From assembly GCA_034231615.1 (NCBI GenBank), contig CM067311.1, positions 23,006,173 through 23,070,172 on the forward strand: a stretch of DNA of 64,000 bases, given 5' to 3'. The notes below the pieces were generated by a model. It saw only the letters and a list, made by a program, of their open reading frames with translations, was not told where the DNA came from and did not search any database. The stretch comes from Meghimatium bilineatum. Its lineage: Eukaryota; Mollusca; Gastropoda; Stylommatophora; Philomycidae. Positions 51,422-63,174 of the stretch are shown in pieces. Position 1 is the first letter of the stretch; each line of letters starts with the position of its first letter. A program made the translations under genes and the position numbers.

Positions 51422-52079
51422 CTGCGGAAAGAAATTGTGGCAATTAAGTAAAAGTTTAGAGTAGATGTTATATGATCTTGCCTAAAGATATAAAATAACA
51501 AATACAATGTAATAGGAATCAAATTTATGCAAATTAAATCTGCAAAGTATTCAATTAATTTAACTGACTTCATATAATACTAGGCGCATTTACAAGGACT
51601 CAGACTGTTTAACCAGATGTTAAAGTGTGTGTGCGGGCTGATGGTTCCTGTAGATTGGTGGTTAAACAAACAACTCATTCTTCTTCGCAGGTACCCAATC
51701 TTACTTACAAAATGTTTTATTCTTGTGCATTTCAAGACTGCTTACATTCCCTACAATAAAGAATAGACCGCAAAATGTTAACTCAATCTGCCAGATATCA
51801 GTCTCTGAAAAACCACACTCTAAGCTACAGGGTAAACAATCTCTGCTAAAAATTGACTAAAAAGTACCAGCTTTGTGAACAAGTTTACATACTTAGAGGG
51901 AAACTACAGATAAAAGACCCCTACCACTACCTAATTCGAAAGGAACAGGTCACCATACTTCGCCTGAGGACATGACACAACAGACTGAATAAACACATGC
52001 TCATGATATCAATATATATGTAAATATATGCACGCTCGCGTGCCTACATCCACACAGATATATATATATACATATATGT

Positions 52080-52420
52080 ATGTTTCTTCAGAGCAGAATA
52101 TGGTGCATATGGAAAAAGCCAGTGCTCTCCAGTTTTGAGCCACCTGATTCCGTTATGTGTTCTTGTATATTGTTGAGACTCCTAGTCTAATCCTCTTTCA
52201 TGGTTGTTCTGCGATGATTTTCTCTTGGTCTTGTCCTAGCAGTCTATTTTCATTCAATCTGAGTGCATGTCTAACATAAGTCCATTTTCTTTTTATTGTT
52301 TTAGAAACATATTGTTGTTTGGTGTATTCTTTTATTTGCTTGTTTGACTTGAAATTTTCCAAGTTAATATTTAAAATATATCTAAGATATTTATTTTCAA
52401 ACTTCATAAAATACACTTTA
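52080..52420 (-). mobile_element. LINE C-terminal fragment, minus strand
   Basis: A 78-residue frame with SKTIKRKWTYVRHALRLNEN resembles the FGHxxR region after RT. Same family as 47980-48320. Confidence 0.65.
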
Positions 52421-52464
52421 TGACCATAAAGCACACAAAAACCTAAAGCCTAGATGTAAGTCTA

Positions 52465-52605
52465 ATGCAATAACTTCAAATGTGCCTGATGCATATCCAG
52501 AAAACATGCAGTGCAATAACTTCAATTGTGACTGGTGTATATCCAGAAAACATATACTGCAATAACTTCAAATGTGCCTGACGCATATCCAGAAAAAATC
52601 TTGGG
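52465..52605. repeat. Tandem repeat, about 46 bp, three units
   Basis: Units of GCAATAACTTCAAATGTG, CTGATGCATATCCAGAAAA. Confidence 0.9.
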
Positions 52606-53234
52606 ATCGGATATTGTAAACAACAAATTCATCATAGGCCTATTACAGGTAATTGATGAGAACAATGACATTTCTGCAATGAATCTACTTGGTATGGAGG
52701 TATCTGGTATGGTTATAAGATATTTTGAGAAAACGTTGGTGTTACTCTTTTAGAATTAGTGAACTGTGCAACTGCAACACTGAAGGGCTGAAGTACATTA
52801 TAGTTCTCCGCTGTGACCTTTGCTCTAGTGTCGAGGTGTTACCTGACCTTTGTTGTGTGATGTGGCAAACTTAGGGTAAGTACTTAGAGTAATGTTATGA
52901 TTAGAAATAATATTTCTAATGTGTGCACGCACATCGCTCCGTGTATAGCGAGCAGAAATTCTGATCGCTCACCACAAATAATAGAAAATTGTAAAAAATG
53001 CGTAAATTGGAAAACAAACAGATTATGCATAAGTTCGTCTGTGTCTAGATTTGAACTCAAGTGATTGTCAGGATGTGACGTCACGGCAGCCATTATTTTG
53101 ATTGGTGTTACACGGGAATCCATGTCGTTGGATCGTTAAAATTGTCAACAGTGTGCTATTTATAGCACAGCAGAGAACTATTCTGTACTTTCACCCACTG
53201 AAGCAATATGCAATTATGTGAAAGAATGTTTGAA

Positions 53235-53465
53235 AAAGAATGGACGGATTGCAAAGATTAGTTGCACTAGGCAGTGACAATGCATCTGTCATGGCAGGTG
53301 TCAACAATGGAGAATAGGCCCTATACAAAATTAAAGTATGAAGTTCCACATCTGAAGAATCTAATTAGACGGGTGTGCCATCACCTTCAGCTAGCTGTAT
53401 CACATGCTGCAGCTGAGTGTCTTCTGAGGAACCCGAGAGTTGTTCTATTTAATTATATACAATGA
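53235..53465 (+). pseudogene. hAT-type transposase-like fragment
   Basis: Frames give LVALGSDNASVMAGVNNG (then a stop and frame change), KLKYEVPHLKNLIRRVCHH and LQLAVSHAAAECLLRN. The GSDNASVM..G and CH.LQLA blocks are those of the hAT transposase core found in KIAA1586-like and ZNF862-like proteins. The rest of the domain is missing. Confidence 0.6.
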
Positions 53466-53559
53466 ATAGGTATGGTGAATGCTGTTGTGATAATAAACTA
53501 CCTAATGATGGTCTTCTAGTTGCAATGGATGGACTATTGCATAATCTCTGGTGAATTTT

Positions 53560-53890
53560 CTAGTAAATATTGGGAGAGCCTCCCTCAGGATAGAACAGCA
53601 TGGCGCTACAGCATTAGAACGGGAACACTAGCGGCGGAAGAGTCCAGATAAGATACTGCAAAACAGAAGCGGGAACGTAGAAAAGAAAAAAACATCTCAA
53701 CCTCACACAGATACCTTCTATTGTTGTCAATTCTGTAAAAGAACATTTTGTGCGCCATTGGATTTGTTAGTCATTTAAAAACGAACTATTAACTTCATTA
53801 TTGTTATTACTTATTGTTATTATATTTATGGTTGTGTTTTTTGGTCATCGTCGATTACGATGGACGAACATCTTTGCACAACTGTCCTGA
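53560..53890 (+). mobile_element. LINE 3' end with zinc-finger C-terminus
   Basis: Plus-strand relative of 31066-31445: QDRTAWRYSIRTGT, FYCCQFCKRTFCA and the TCATCGTCGATTACGATGG tail. Frameshifted. Confidence 0.7.
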
Positions 53891-53899
53891 TTCTGATAT

Positions 53900-54455
53900 A
53901 AGCATCTACTGCTTCCCACTTAGGCCCTATGTTGCATTTTCAGCTGTTGTGGTTGATTCATCAATAAATTGTCTTTTGTCTCTAAGAGCGCTTGATTTCA
54001 CTTCTTGATTTCATGTGTTATCTTCTTGCTAGATTTATAAAGACACGTAGCAGGTGTTCGTGTTGCAAGTAGATGTAACTTTGCCGGTTCTTGAATTACA
54101 CTACCTGTAGCCTACATCTACTTATACAAAAAGAGCAAATATTAATATATAACACGTGTACACACCGTGCTAGATTATAGGCCTACTGCCCCTGCAGAAC
54201 CAGCCATCTCTAATGCCTCCAATCACAATTTTGCAAAGATACTACTGAATCCATCAAAACACCATTTCCTGAATTTCTACATTCCGAATAACTAACTCGT
54301 CATGCCTCATTAAAAAAGCAACCGTCCGTAAATCTCGGTTTATAATCCACACATTTTTGAATATTCACATCATAAATAAGACTTTCAACACTGAAATTTT
54401 CCATTTCTATCCAAGTTATTTATATAAATCACAATCATTTCAATAACATCAGCTT
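53900..54455. other. No gene recognised
   Basis: No motif or array seen on either strand. Confidence 0.4.
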
Positions 54456-54459
54456 TCAA

Positions 54460-54765
54460 TACATGGACTGCTCATAAATTACGTCAACAATGCGGAGAGG
54501 AAAGGTTCAAAGACTGAATACTGTTTTTATACACCAATTAAATTATTTCAATTTGAAATATTTTTCAAAAAAACACTAGAGGGAAATCATGTTTTTTTTT
54601 TTATTTTATTTTTTTGGTGGTACTTTTATACTTAAAAAATAATTTTAGTGTTGGGAGAAGGGAGGGGAGACAATTTACTATGATATAATTGAGGGGGGGG
54701 GGGAGAGAAGGATCCTGAATTCTGTCTAGACGGTTTTTGACAAGCGGAGTGAGGGGAGTAAACAC
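54460..54765. mobile_element. Probable small DNA transposon
   Basis: Left end GGACTGCTCATAAATTACGT resembles the reverse complement of the right end of 61960-62197 (GGACTGTCC.GAAATTAC). The inside has T and G runs and GACAATTT...ATAATTGAGG, shared with that element. Confidence 0.45.
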
Positions 54766-54969
54766 TGTTCACGTAGTGTGTGCACTTTTATTTCAGAATG
54801 AAATATTTTCCGCTGCTGCAATCAATCTGTGGATAAGAGTATCATCAGCTATTGACGTCTATTTCATCGTGAGGTCACTGGCGCAGGCGATCATGAATCT
54901 CTATAACTCTATTAGTTCAGTATGTGTTGTCAAGATCGTTGTTGACATTATGCAATGCCACAATGTCAG

Positions 54970-55150
54970 GCTAATATTTTAACACGCTTTCGTCTCGATC
55001 TCTCTTCATCTTCCCGTTGTAACCGTGTTATCTGGACCGCCCTAACTTATAATACGTCCAAAATAAATTGTCTTTTTCTGATATGAAGTAATCCTCGTCT
55101 TGTATTGGACACTTTCAGCATCTCCTTGATTTACAGGAAGAACATTTCTT
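54970..55150 (-). mobile_element. LINE C-terminal fragment, minus strand
   Basis: Minus-strand frame EMLKVSNTRRGLLHIRKRQF matches the conserved EVL..N..R.LL..I..RQ block before FGH in RTE-type LINEs. Confidence 0.6.
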
Positions 55151-55159
55151 TATATTTTT

Positions 55160-56130
55160 CTTGAAGATTTTTACATATACGAAATAAATATTTTCCACTC
55201 TTGCAACCAATCTAGTTACAGGGGGAGAAAAAAAAATCACAAAATGTGGCGAAGTACATTAACAGTGTTGACATTGTCACACTTCCGTTTAGACGTGGTA
55301 TTCGGTTTTACTACACGTTCAGTTAGCAGTTTTGCTACACCTGCTGTGTTTCTGTAGTTAGCTAAGTGCATTTGAGATCATTCTATCTACACTGACTGAA
55401 TATAGGAACATTAACTCTATCTAGACTGACTGACTGAATGTAGAGGCATGACCGGGCTCCAGTAAAGACCAGTGTACAGATGACCTGAAAAGCCGATTTA
55501 TTATTTCCGTCATTTCATTGCTCGGCGGAGGCTATTTTTGGCAGGCGACTCCAAGTATATCAAGCGACCAACGAAAAACACGACAATAATCAAAAATGTA
55601 ACGAATGAAGTCCTGTTTATTTTCTGCACAGGGGTATTCTACAGTCGATGGTCTCGATATAGGGCTAATTGCAATCAATCTCCATATATTCCCCGACCTA
55701 CTGACTTTAAAACAAAAAAGCTTTCCCTCCCATTTGTAAAGAAACAACTCTTGTCATTCTATGGTGTGTTTTAAACCGGATGATGTAATATTTCACCAAC
55801 TATATCAAACCATTTAAATTATCATAATGAACGTTTGCATGTGGTCGTACATTTTACTGGCGATATATATTTTTTTTTAAAATTTATACTACACATTTAT
55901 AAGAGATGTTCAAGACTACATGCACATGTTGCTAGAGAAAGCTGAACAATAGTGACCGAGACCAGAGACCGTGGGGATTTCACGAGATTCACGAGGAAGA
56001 CTGCGTTCTGGGAAAAAATTCGTCACATGACAACAATTTATACTGCTAATTTCCTAAACACACAAGATCCTGTGATCTTTGTCGGAGAAATAAATATTGT
56101 GTCCCTAAAATGTATAATATAATTTCGTAA
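55160..56130. other. No gene recognised
   Basis: ORFs on both strands at about 55540-55770 overlap each other and show no domain. This could be the 5' region of the CLIC gene. Confidence 0.35.
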
Positions 56131-56136
56131 ACTTAC

Positions 56137-56171
56137 GTTTTATGAGTCATTGGCTTATCATCAATAGTCAT
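56137..56171 (-). CDS. Possible first coding exon (gene uncertain)
   Basis: On the minus strand a good ATG context (G at -3, A at +4) opens MTIDDKPMTHK and two more bases before a consensus donor GTAAGT. It lies upstream of the CLIC exons on the same strand, but no intermediate exon was found, and its phase (2) is not shown to match. Confidence 0.15.
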
Positions 56172-56582
56172 TTCTGAAGTTATAAATAAGGTCTAATACT
56201 GTCTAAAATGTGCTTTTTTCTAGTGAATCTGACTTTAAGACTCATTATAACACTAACATACGGTGTATAAAGTCCAGGTGACACGCATATGAACTAAAGG
56301 AACTTTTCACCTGCAAACAGAACATCGGAAGTTACATTTTGTGCTATTTTCTGTCACTGAAAAGCCCACAAAAGACGTTATAATTTATGTTTCATTATTT
56401 CACACACAATGAGCGCCCCTAAGATACTGCTGCTGATACCTTTCCAAACGAATAGTACATGGGGTACATACAAACATGTATTATTATTGTTGTGCTATAA
56501 GGAATATAATCCACAATCTATTGCGATGATAGATGTGACTCGTAAGGCCAATCTGAGCCAAGAAGTCTTTCACAATATACAC

Positions 56583-57518
56583 AGGTACATGGAATCACAT
56601 ACACGGGTGCATGGAATCATATACACAGGTGCATGGAATCATATACACAGGTGCATGGAATCATATACACAGGTGCATGGAATCATATACACAGGTGCAT
56701 GGAATCATATACACAGGTGCATGGAATCATATACACAGGTGCATGGAATCATATACACAGGTGCATGGAATCATATACACAGGTGCATGGAATCATATAC
56801 ACAGGTGCATGGAATCAATCATATACACAGGTGCATGGAATCAATCATATACACAGGTGCATGGAATCATATACACAGGTGCATGGAATCATATACACAG
56901 GTGCATGGAATCATATACACAGGTGCATGGAATCATATACACAGGTGCATGGAATCATATACACAGGTGCATGGAATCATATACACAGGTGCATGGAATC
57001 ATATACACAGGTGCATGGAATCATATACACAGGTGCATGGAATCATATACACAGGTGCATGGAATCATATACACAGGTGCATGGAATCATATACACAGGT
57101 GCATGGAATCATATACACAGGTGCATGGAATCATATACACAGGTGCATGGAATCATATACACAGGTGCATGGAATCATATACACAGGTGCATGGAATCAT
57201 ATACACAGGTGCATGGAATCATATACACAGGTGCATGGAATCATATACACAGGTGCATGGAATCAATCATATACACAGGTGCATGGAATCATATACACAG
57301 GTGCATGGAATCATATACACAGGTGCATGGAATCATATACACAGGTGCATGGAATCATATACACAGGTGCATGGAATCATATACACAGGTGCATGGAATC
57401 ATATACACAGGTGCATGGAATCATATACACAGGTGCATGGAATCATATACACAGGTGCATGGAATCATATACACAGGTGCATGGAATCATATACACAGGT
57501 ACATGGAATCATATACCC
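56583..57518. repeat. Minisatellite, 22-bp unit, about 42 copies
   Basis: Nearly perfect ATACACAGGTGCATGGAATC units. Three are lengthened by a 4-base insertion (AATC repeated) at about 56814, 56840 and 57262. All three forward frames are open through the array because the unit has no stop in any frame and 22 steps through all frames. Confidence 0.97.
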
Positions 57519-57559
57519 TCTTATTAGTGCAGGATTTACCTATAAGCTAAACAAGCTAT

Positions 57560-57900
57560 AGCTTAGCCGCCCCCTTTCCTTGGGGCCCCAAACATTTTTT
57601 ATTTCACTATCTATATACTTCTTAATTGTTAAAGGGTCCCCCATATCACAAATAGCTTAGGGCGCTATCACAAATAGCTTAGGGCGCTATCAAGCCTAAA
57701 TCCGGCAATGCCTCTTGTACTATCGTTGCTGTTATGTGTGTGCCATCTAAGATGTGCAGTTCTTAAGCCAACTGATATCACTTTCTTCTTCTGTCTTTAT
57801 ACCATTCCTGATCCTTTCTCTCCATGGCATACCGTTTGATGTAATTGAACTATTAGATTTGTTCTCTCTGTATTTTTTCCCGTTCTTTTGAACTATTCCT
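57560..57900. other. No gene; short duplication
   Basis: TATCACAAATAGCTTAGGGCGC occurs twice in tandem near 57645-57692, in a G/C-block context (CCCCCTTTCCTTGGGGCCCC) of the kind seen at hAT-like element ends. Unproven. Confidence 0.35.
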
Positions 57901-57944
57901 TTCAGTAATATTGTTTGATTTCATTCGATCATCATCATCATGTG

Positions 57945-58860
57945 ACATATTCTTTCCAGAACGTAGTCTTTCCTATGGATCTCTTGAATTCTCCGCGGTC
58001 TTGAGCAAGTTGTCCTGCATCTTCAAGTGACATGCGCAGGCATTCTTGAATGTCTTTTGTCCAACGGCGTCTTGATCGGCCTTTGCCACGGTTGCCTTCT
58101 ATCATCCCCTTCAGTAACACGTTCTCCATGCCGTTGTGTCTCTTAATATGACCGAAAAAAACTAGCCTTTTCTTTAATATGGTGTTCAGAAGCCAGCCTT
58201 CCTGGACGTTAATTGTTTGTAACACCTCCTGATTTGTTTTCTTCGATGATATTCTTAGAACTCTTCTATAACACTTTAATTCAAATGATGTTATTCTCTT
58301 GACCACTGTTTTATTTAGTGTCCATGCTTCGCATTCATATGTCGCCACAGGAAATACACATGTTCGTAGTAAACACAATTTGGTTCTTATGTTAGTACCT
58401 TGCCATAGTTTCTTTATCTGTTTTAATTTTGCCAGCGCCATTGCCGTTCTTCTCTTAATCTCAACTGCGCAGTCCCCCGCATTGTTTATATTAGTTCCTA
58501 AATAATCAAACTGTGTCACTTCTTCCAAATTGCAGTTCTCAATATTAATTTTGGGTCTTGATCTAGTTTTGTCAGTTGCCATTATTTTTGCCTTTTTCAT
58601 ATTTAAGAACAAATTTTGCTGTTCGCTGAACTTTTTGACTTAATTATGTTCAGTAGGTCGTGTTCGTTTGTTGTTAATAGCACTGTGTCGTTTGCATGTC
58701 TAATTTCTGGTATCTGCGGCCCTCCTATATTAATGGGTCTGAAATCAGGCTTCATTGTTTCTTGTCTCACGTTTCTCATTATATTTTCCTCATAGATGTT
58801 GAACAAGTATGGAGACAAGGTACAACAGCCTTGTCTTACTCCTTTCATTCGATACGTGTG
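57945..58860 (-). mobile_element. LINE (RTE/CFDP2-like) RT and C-terminus, minus strand
   Basis: Frame 58848-58603 reads GVRQGCCTLSPYLF and RHANDTVLL, where the catalytic YADD is HAND. Frame 58612-57938 (224 residues) continues with FDYLGTNINNAGD, ECEAWTLNKTVVKR, FFGHIKRHNGMENVLLKG and the terminal GKTTFWKE. The 5' end is cut by the array at 58860. Best copy of the family whose 3' ends also lie at 13730 and 21447. Confidence 0.85.
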
Positions 58861-59110
58861 CTATATTTCATTCAATAATTTTGTTATATTTCATTTAGTA
58901 AATTTGCTATATTTCATTCAGTAAATTTGCTATATTTCATTCAGTAAATTTGCTATATTTCGTGAAGTAAATTTGCTATATTTCATTCAGTAAATTTGCT
59001 ATATTTCGTGAAGTATATTTGCTATATTTCATGAAGTAAATTTGCTATATTTCATTCAGTAAATTTGCTATATTTCATTCAGTAAATTTGCTATATTTCA
59101 TGAAGTAAAA
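58860..59110. repeat. Minisatellite, 23-bp unit, about 11 copies
   Basis: CTATATTTCATTCAGTAAAT units with ATTCAG/GTGAAG/ATGAAG variants. Confidence 0.95.
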
Positions 59111-59166
59111 TCTTTTTTTCGAAATTTGTTTCGGTGTCTTTTATTTACCTTCTTTGTACTATTATT

Positions 59167-59412
59167 TTACATTCGTTCTCAAATTTCTGCAGATTATCAG
59201 AACTTGTTTACAGCTTTGTCGCGATATCTGTGTCTTCCAGTCTGACACATCCGACTTCAGCATGGCTTATGGATCATTTATTTTGATCTTATATCGGATG
59301 GGACAGTCAATTGCACATTAAGCTCCTTATTAGCCTCGTACAAAATGTATGGAAATTAAACACTGTTGCTATTCTTTGCTCCCCTTTCGGGACCCGCAAC
59401 ACACGGGCATTA
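59167..59412 (-). mobile_element. FAM-B SINE-like copy, minus strand
   Basis: Plus strand shows ATTCGTTCTCAAATTTCTGC, TGACACATCCGACTTCAGCA and CTTTGCTCCCCTTTCGGG. Confidence 0.82.
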
Positions 59413-59609
59413 TGTGCTAATGAAACCAAGGGATAAACCCAAAGGAAAAAGTGGTGGATATTTGCCCACAACTGGATTGTGCTCATCAACATCAGGTGTG
59501 CCAGTCTTGAGTCTAGGTTGAAGTTGTCTGACATGTATCACTCCACTGAACCCCCTTCTTAGCATTTATTTTCAGTTGTGTGAGAAGTTATTGCCCCCTG
59601 TATATGTTC

Positions 59610-59752
59610 CTGAATGTCTGTTTTATGTAGTTGTTACTGAATGTCATGTCTTTATATTTTCTGTTTATGTAGTTGTTACTGAATGTCATGTCTTTATATT
59701 TTCTGTTTATGTAGTTGTTACTGAATGTCATGTCTTTATATTTTCTTATTCG
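59610..59752. repeat. Minisatellite, 42-bp unit, three copies
   Basis: TGTAGTTGTTACTGAATGTC then ATGTCTTTATATTTTCTG. The 14-residue periodic ORF here is incidental. Confidence 0.92.
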
Positions 59753-59755
59753 TCT

Positions 59756-60364
59756 TACTGCCCAGTATATGTTATAGTCGATAACTAATTGTGTGGTCTT
59801 ACTGCCCAGTATATGTTATAGTCGATAACTAATTGTGTGGTCTTACTGCCCAGTATATGTTATAGTCGATCACTAATTGTGTGGTCTTACTGCCCAGTAT
59901 ATGTTATAGTCGATAACCAATCGTGTGGTCTTACTGCCCAGTATATGTTATAGTCGATAACCAATCGTGTGGTCTTACTGCCCAGTATATGTTATAGTCG
60001 ATAACCAATCGTGTGGTCTTACTGCCCAGTATATGTTATAGTCGATAACCAATCGTGTGGTCTTACTGCCCAGTATATGTTATAGTCGATAACCAATCGT
60101 GTGGTCTTACTGCCCAGTATATGTTATAGTCGATAACCAATCGTGTGGTCTTACTGCCCAGTATATGTTATAGTCGATAACCAATCGTGTGGTCTTACTG
60201 CCCAGTATATGTTATAGTCGATAACCAATCGTGTGGTCTTACTGCCCAGTATATGTTATAGTCGATAACCAATCGTGTGGTCTTACTGCCCAGTATATGT
60301 TATAGTCGATAACCAATCGTGTGGTCTTACTGCCCAGTATATGTTATAGTCGATAACCAATCGT
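59756..60364. repeat. Minisatellite, 44-bp unit, about 14 copies
   Basis: CTTACTGCCCAGTATATG, TTATAGTCGATAACCAATCG. The first copies have AACTAATTG in place of AACCAATCG, so the array shows an older edge and a homogenised core. Confidence 0.96.
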
Positions 60365-60499
60365 GGCAAAGCAAGTTTACTTTTTTGTGTATTTTTAAAG
60401 TAGTTGCTTGTTTACCCTTAAACATCTTGCTCATTTTGCATTTTGTTTGGTTAATTTAGCTCACTTTTTTCATCATGCGATAGAGAAATATTTATGTGT

Positions 60500-60645
60500 A
60501 TTGAAGAGAGAGACAGAGAAAGAGTAATGTTAAACGTTTATCTCCTGTGTAATGAATAATGAGAGAGAAATATTAAGTTTCTCTCCCGTGTATTGAAGAG
60601 AAAGAGAGAGTATTAAAACTTTCACTCCCGTGTATTGAAGAGTGG
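60500..60645. repeat. Purine-rich imperfect repeats
   Basis: CCCGTGTATTGAAGAG recurs with GAGAGAGA blocks. Confidence 0.6.
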
Positions 60646-60649
60646 CCTG

Positions 60650-60870
60650 AGGGGTGTGAGATGTTAGCGATCTCAGATTTCAGTGGCTCTGCTATATGAG
60701 CACGGTAGCCATCTCCTCTCACTCTTCAGTCTTTACTTTCCGGATTAATCCGGTACCTATTTAAGGATGAGTCAACCAGGAAGCCGTTGTGATCTGAAAA
60801 ACATTTCTGCTTCAACTGGGGAATGAACTTAGGACCACTCATATGCGAAGCCACTGCGCTACGCGGTCCC
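60650..60870 (-). mobile_element. tSINE-1 copy, minus strand
   Basis: Minus-strand head GGGGACCGCGTAGCGCAGTGG, then CATATGAGTGGTCCTAAG, TTCATTCCCC and the GGATTAATCCGG / GCTAACATCTCACA body. Confidence 0.88.
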
Positions 60871-61108
60871 CATGAACGACAGAAAGCGTAACCATTAGAA
60901 CACATGGGAGAGTACAAAATACGAAAGACACAGGAACGAGAATTTTAAAAAGAAAAAGCTACATTACAGAGAGGGAATGTAGTCATGCGTTACAATACGG
61001 GTGGATTAGATAATTGGAGCACGCGAATACTGAAAGAAAATCTTCATTTTTGTGTCAGATTCGTACGGTAAAACGGTGACCATTGTCAAATATGCTGGCT
61101 CATTAGGA

Positions 61109-61235
61109 ATCATCCTTCTAAAGTGACGCATTAGACTTTTCTCGGGATTTTAATTGATCACTTTATGTATACTTTGTGACAATCTGAAATGAAAATCACG
61201 GGGAAAGTCATACAGCGTCACTTTTAAAGGATGAT
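61109..61235. mobile_element. Hairpin-forming MITE, 127 bp
   Basis: Ends are 21-bp inverted repeats with one mismatch (ATCATCCTTCTAAAGTGACG / right arm ATCATCCTTTAAAAGTGACG). The arms continue inward less perfectly (ACTTTTCTCGGGATTTT against ACTTTCCCCGTGATTTT). A half copy lies at about 61360-61430. Confidence 0.75.
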
Positions 61236-61359
61236 TTCACATTAGCCCTAGGACTGTAATGCTGAGGAACTCTGTTAACATGTGACAAAAAGGAATACAG
61301 TACTTTAAAGTAGTCCCTCTACATGATAATCCTGCGCGCAAATAATCTATAATCCTAGA

Positions 61360-61430
61360 TCAGTGACGCTGTTAAACGTTTCTCGTGATTTACATTGGCG
61401 ACACCGAAGTATACACAGTGACCAATGAAA
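61360..61430. mobile_element. Partial copy of the hairpin MITE
   Basis: AGTGACGCTGTTAAACG, TTCTCGTGATTTACATTGG and GTATACACAGTGACCAATG resemble the interior of 61109-61235 and of 5576-5650. Confidence 0.45.
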
Positions 61431-61449
61431 AATCAGGGCAGCCCAGATG

Positions 61450-61955
61450 AATGACTCAGCCAGTAGGGCTATATGCCCACCGGAGAAGGACTGGATTTAA
61501 ATGTGTAATAACAATGAGTGCTGGTTACAAACGCCATGTAATACATTATTCTAACACGCAACATATTACCGCCCCCGCCACCGTGTTGACAAATAAATCT
61601 TGTATTGATTGACATAATTTACCTGTGAGCTCAGACAAGGGCAGTAAAACTGAAATACTTTCGGATGCGATGTGGTCAAAAACGAAAAACGTGTTGATTG
61701 ATGTTGCGAGGCAAGTGGGTGACTAAAGGACCTGGTTCAAATTCAGTTTGATGCGTGATTTTTGTTTCTTTATTAATAAATCTAGGATGATTCTATATTA
61801 TATTACTCCAAGTATACCATTATACTTCTATACGTTCTATTCCAACATACGTTGACTTAATGTAACTTAGAGGTTGTCTATACAATACCTCAACAAACAG
61901 AAGAGACAAAAAGGGTTGTGGGGACTTGAGGTTTTTTTAGTTGTTTACTACTAGG
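61450..61955. other. No gene recognised
   Basis: Nothing supportable. Confidence 0.4.
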
Positions 61956-61959
61956 AGAC

Positions 61960-62197
61960 AGGTTTGACAAAATTTTACGTCAACAATACTTTTTTTTTTA
62001 ATGTGCCAATACCAATTACATTGAATATGAAACATGTTTCGGGAATTTTGTATTTTTTTTTACTTTTTTGTATTAAAATTGAGGGGGGAAAAGGGTGGGA
62101 GGTCATTTTGACATAATTGAGCGTGGGAGGTTGCCTTAGATTTTTGGCAAATGGGGAGGGGGTCAAAAACTTATGAAGTAATTTCTGGACAGTCCAT
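61960..62197. mobile_element. Probable small DNA transposon, same family as 54460-54765
   Basis: AATTTTACGTCAACAA at the left and GAAGTAATTTCTGGACAGTCC-type right end; internal AATTGAGGGGGG. Confidence 0.45.
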
Positions 62198-62254
62198 TAG
62201 ATGTGGGTGGCGATAGTCTTAACTGAGAAGTAGCACAACAGTTCGAGTTCAGCG

Positions 62255-62580
62255 GCAGCCAATTTGTGGAGCAGGTAGCCTAGTTGATAGTGAGCTTGCT
62301 TGATATCCAGGTTCGAAAAATGTTCGGATAAATATACACAAAATCCGGGTTGTGATTTCTCGCTTGACACGACCACTCCTCCAGTCAATTCATCTGTACC
62401 TGACGCTTGAGTTAGGGGAGGTAAAGACAGCAAGGAAAGGAACTGGCCTGGCCACCCTGCCTAATATTTTGCTGCGGCTTAGTAAATGAAGAGTTATCTT
62501 CATCCCCGACGGCAAGCTGCTGCTATAGGACATATCTTTACCTTAATTTGATATAAACAGTATTAAAAATAAAACTTAGT
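62255..62580 (+). mobile_element. tRNA-derived SINE, distinct family
   Basis: Head GTAGCCTAGTTGATAGTGAG (box A-like) and CCAGGTTCGAAAA (box B-like). The body has AAGGAACTGGCCTGGCCACC, GCTGCGGCTTAGTAAATGA and CGACGGCAAGCTGCTGCTAT, ending ATCTTTACCTT. The body is a conserved-looking domain of a kind seen in invertebrate SINEs; the exact family is not assigned. Confidence 0.55.
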
Positions 62581-62589
62581 TTACGCCCG

Positions 62590-63025
62590 TGTGTTGCCGA
62601 GATCCGAAAGGGGAACAGAGGGGCGACTAATGAAGTTTTTTTGGGATGGGGTTAGCCGTCCTATCCGATACATAAATTGTTATTAACGTGGACCATATGG
62701 TTCCTCTAGGGATTATAGAGACTTGAAGGGGGTCAGGGAGAAAGATTTTGCATTTGGTGGTTGTGGGGACATTGATAGGAGAATTTGAACGATAAACAAC
62801 AAGAACCGGCGATAAAGGTTAAAAAACCGTGATAACTTGTAACGAAAGTCAATTATCTATGTTTAGGTACCAGGGGCCACACAATGTTGAAAACAACTGC
62901 CATAGAGGGTAAAGTGATTCGAAGTCATGCTGAAGTAGGATGTGCCAGGCCAAAAAGTGCAGATACCACAGACGAGCAGTTAACCATGAAAAAGCTCATT
63001 CTTTTTCGACTTCAAAGAAGACATT
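62590..63025 (+). mobile_element. FAM-B SINE-like copy, split or rearranged
   Basis: 5' part at 62598-62672 (GTTGCCGAGATCCGAAAGG, GGGATGGGGTTAGCCGTCC) and 3' part from about 62900 (AGTCATGCTGAAGTAGGATG, GCCAGGCCAAAAAGTGCAG). About 200 unrelated bases lie between. Confidence 0.6.
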
Positions 63026-63174
63026 GAAAGCAATTTTTATTTAAAGAAGACTTAAAGTGTTACAACTTCAGCTATTGGTTACGAACCGACGAACTTGTGT
63101 TCGGGTTAAAACTATACGTGCTCAGTCTCCTGGTGCATCGTTGGTTAAACATAATCCTCATTCTGCCCTGTATG

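Noticed and set aside
51709-51750. A 42-base CLIC micro-exon on the minus strand between good AG and GTAAGT sites
   Set aside because: Its only open frame has the wrong phase for the exon starting at 51421, and it adds no CLIC-like residues.
52884-53123. 79-codon minus-strand ORF as a CLIC N-terminal exon
   Set aside because: No thioredoxin-fold motif (no CxxC/S, no PP.L) and no splice borders in phase.
56409-57561. Three overlapping ORFs of 305-372 codons
   Set aside because: They are the three frames of one 22-bp minisatellite; the first only adds a short non-repeat lead. No domain, no codon bias, no splice signals.
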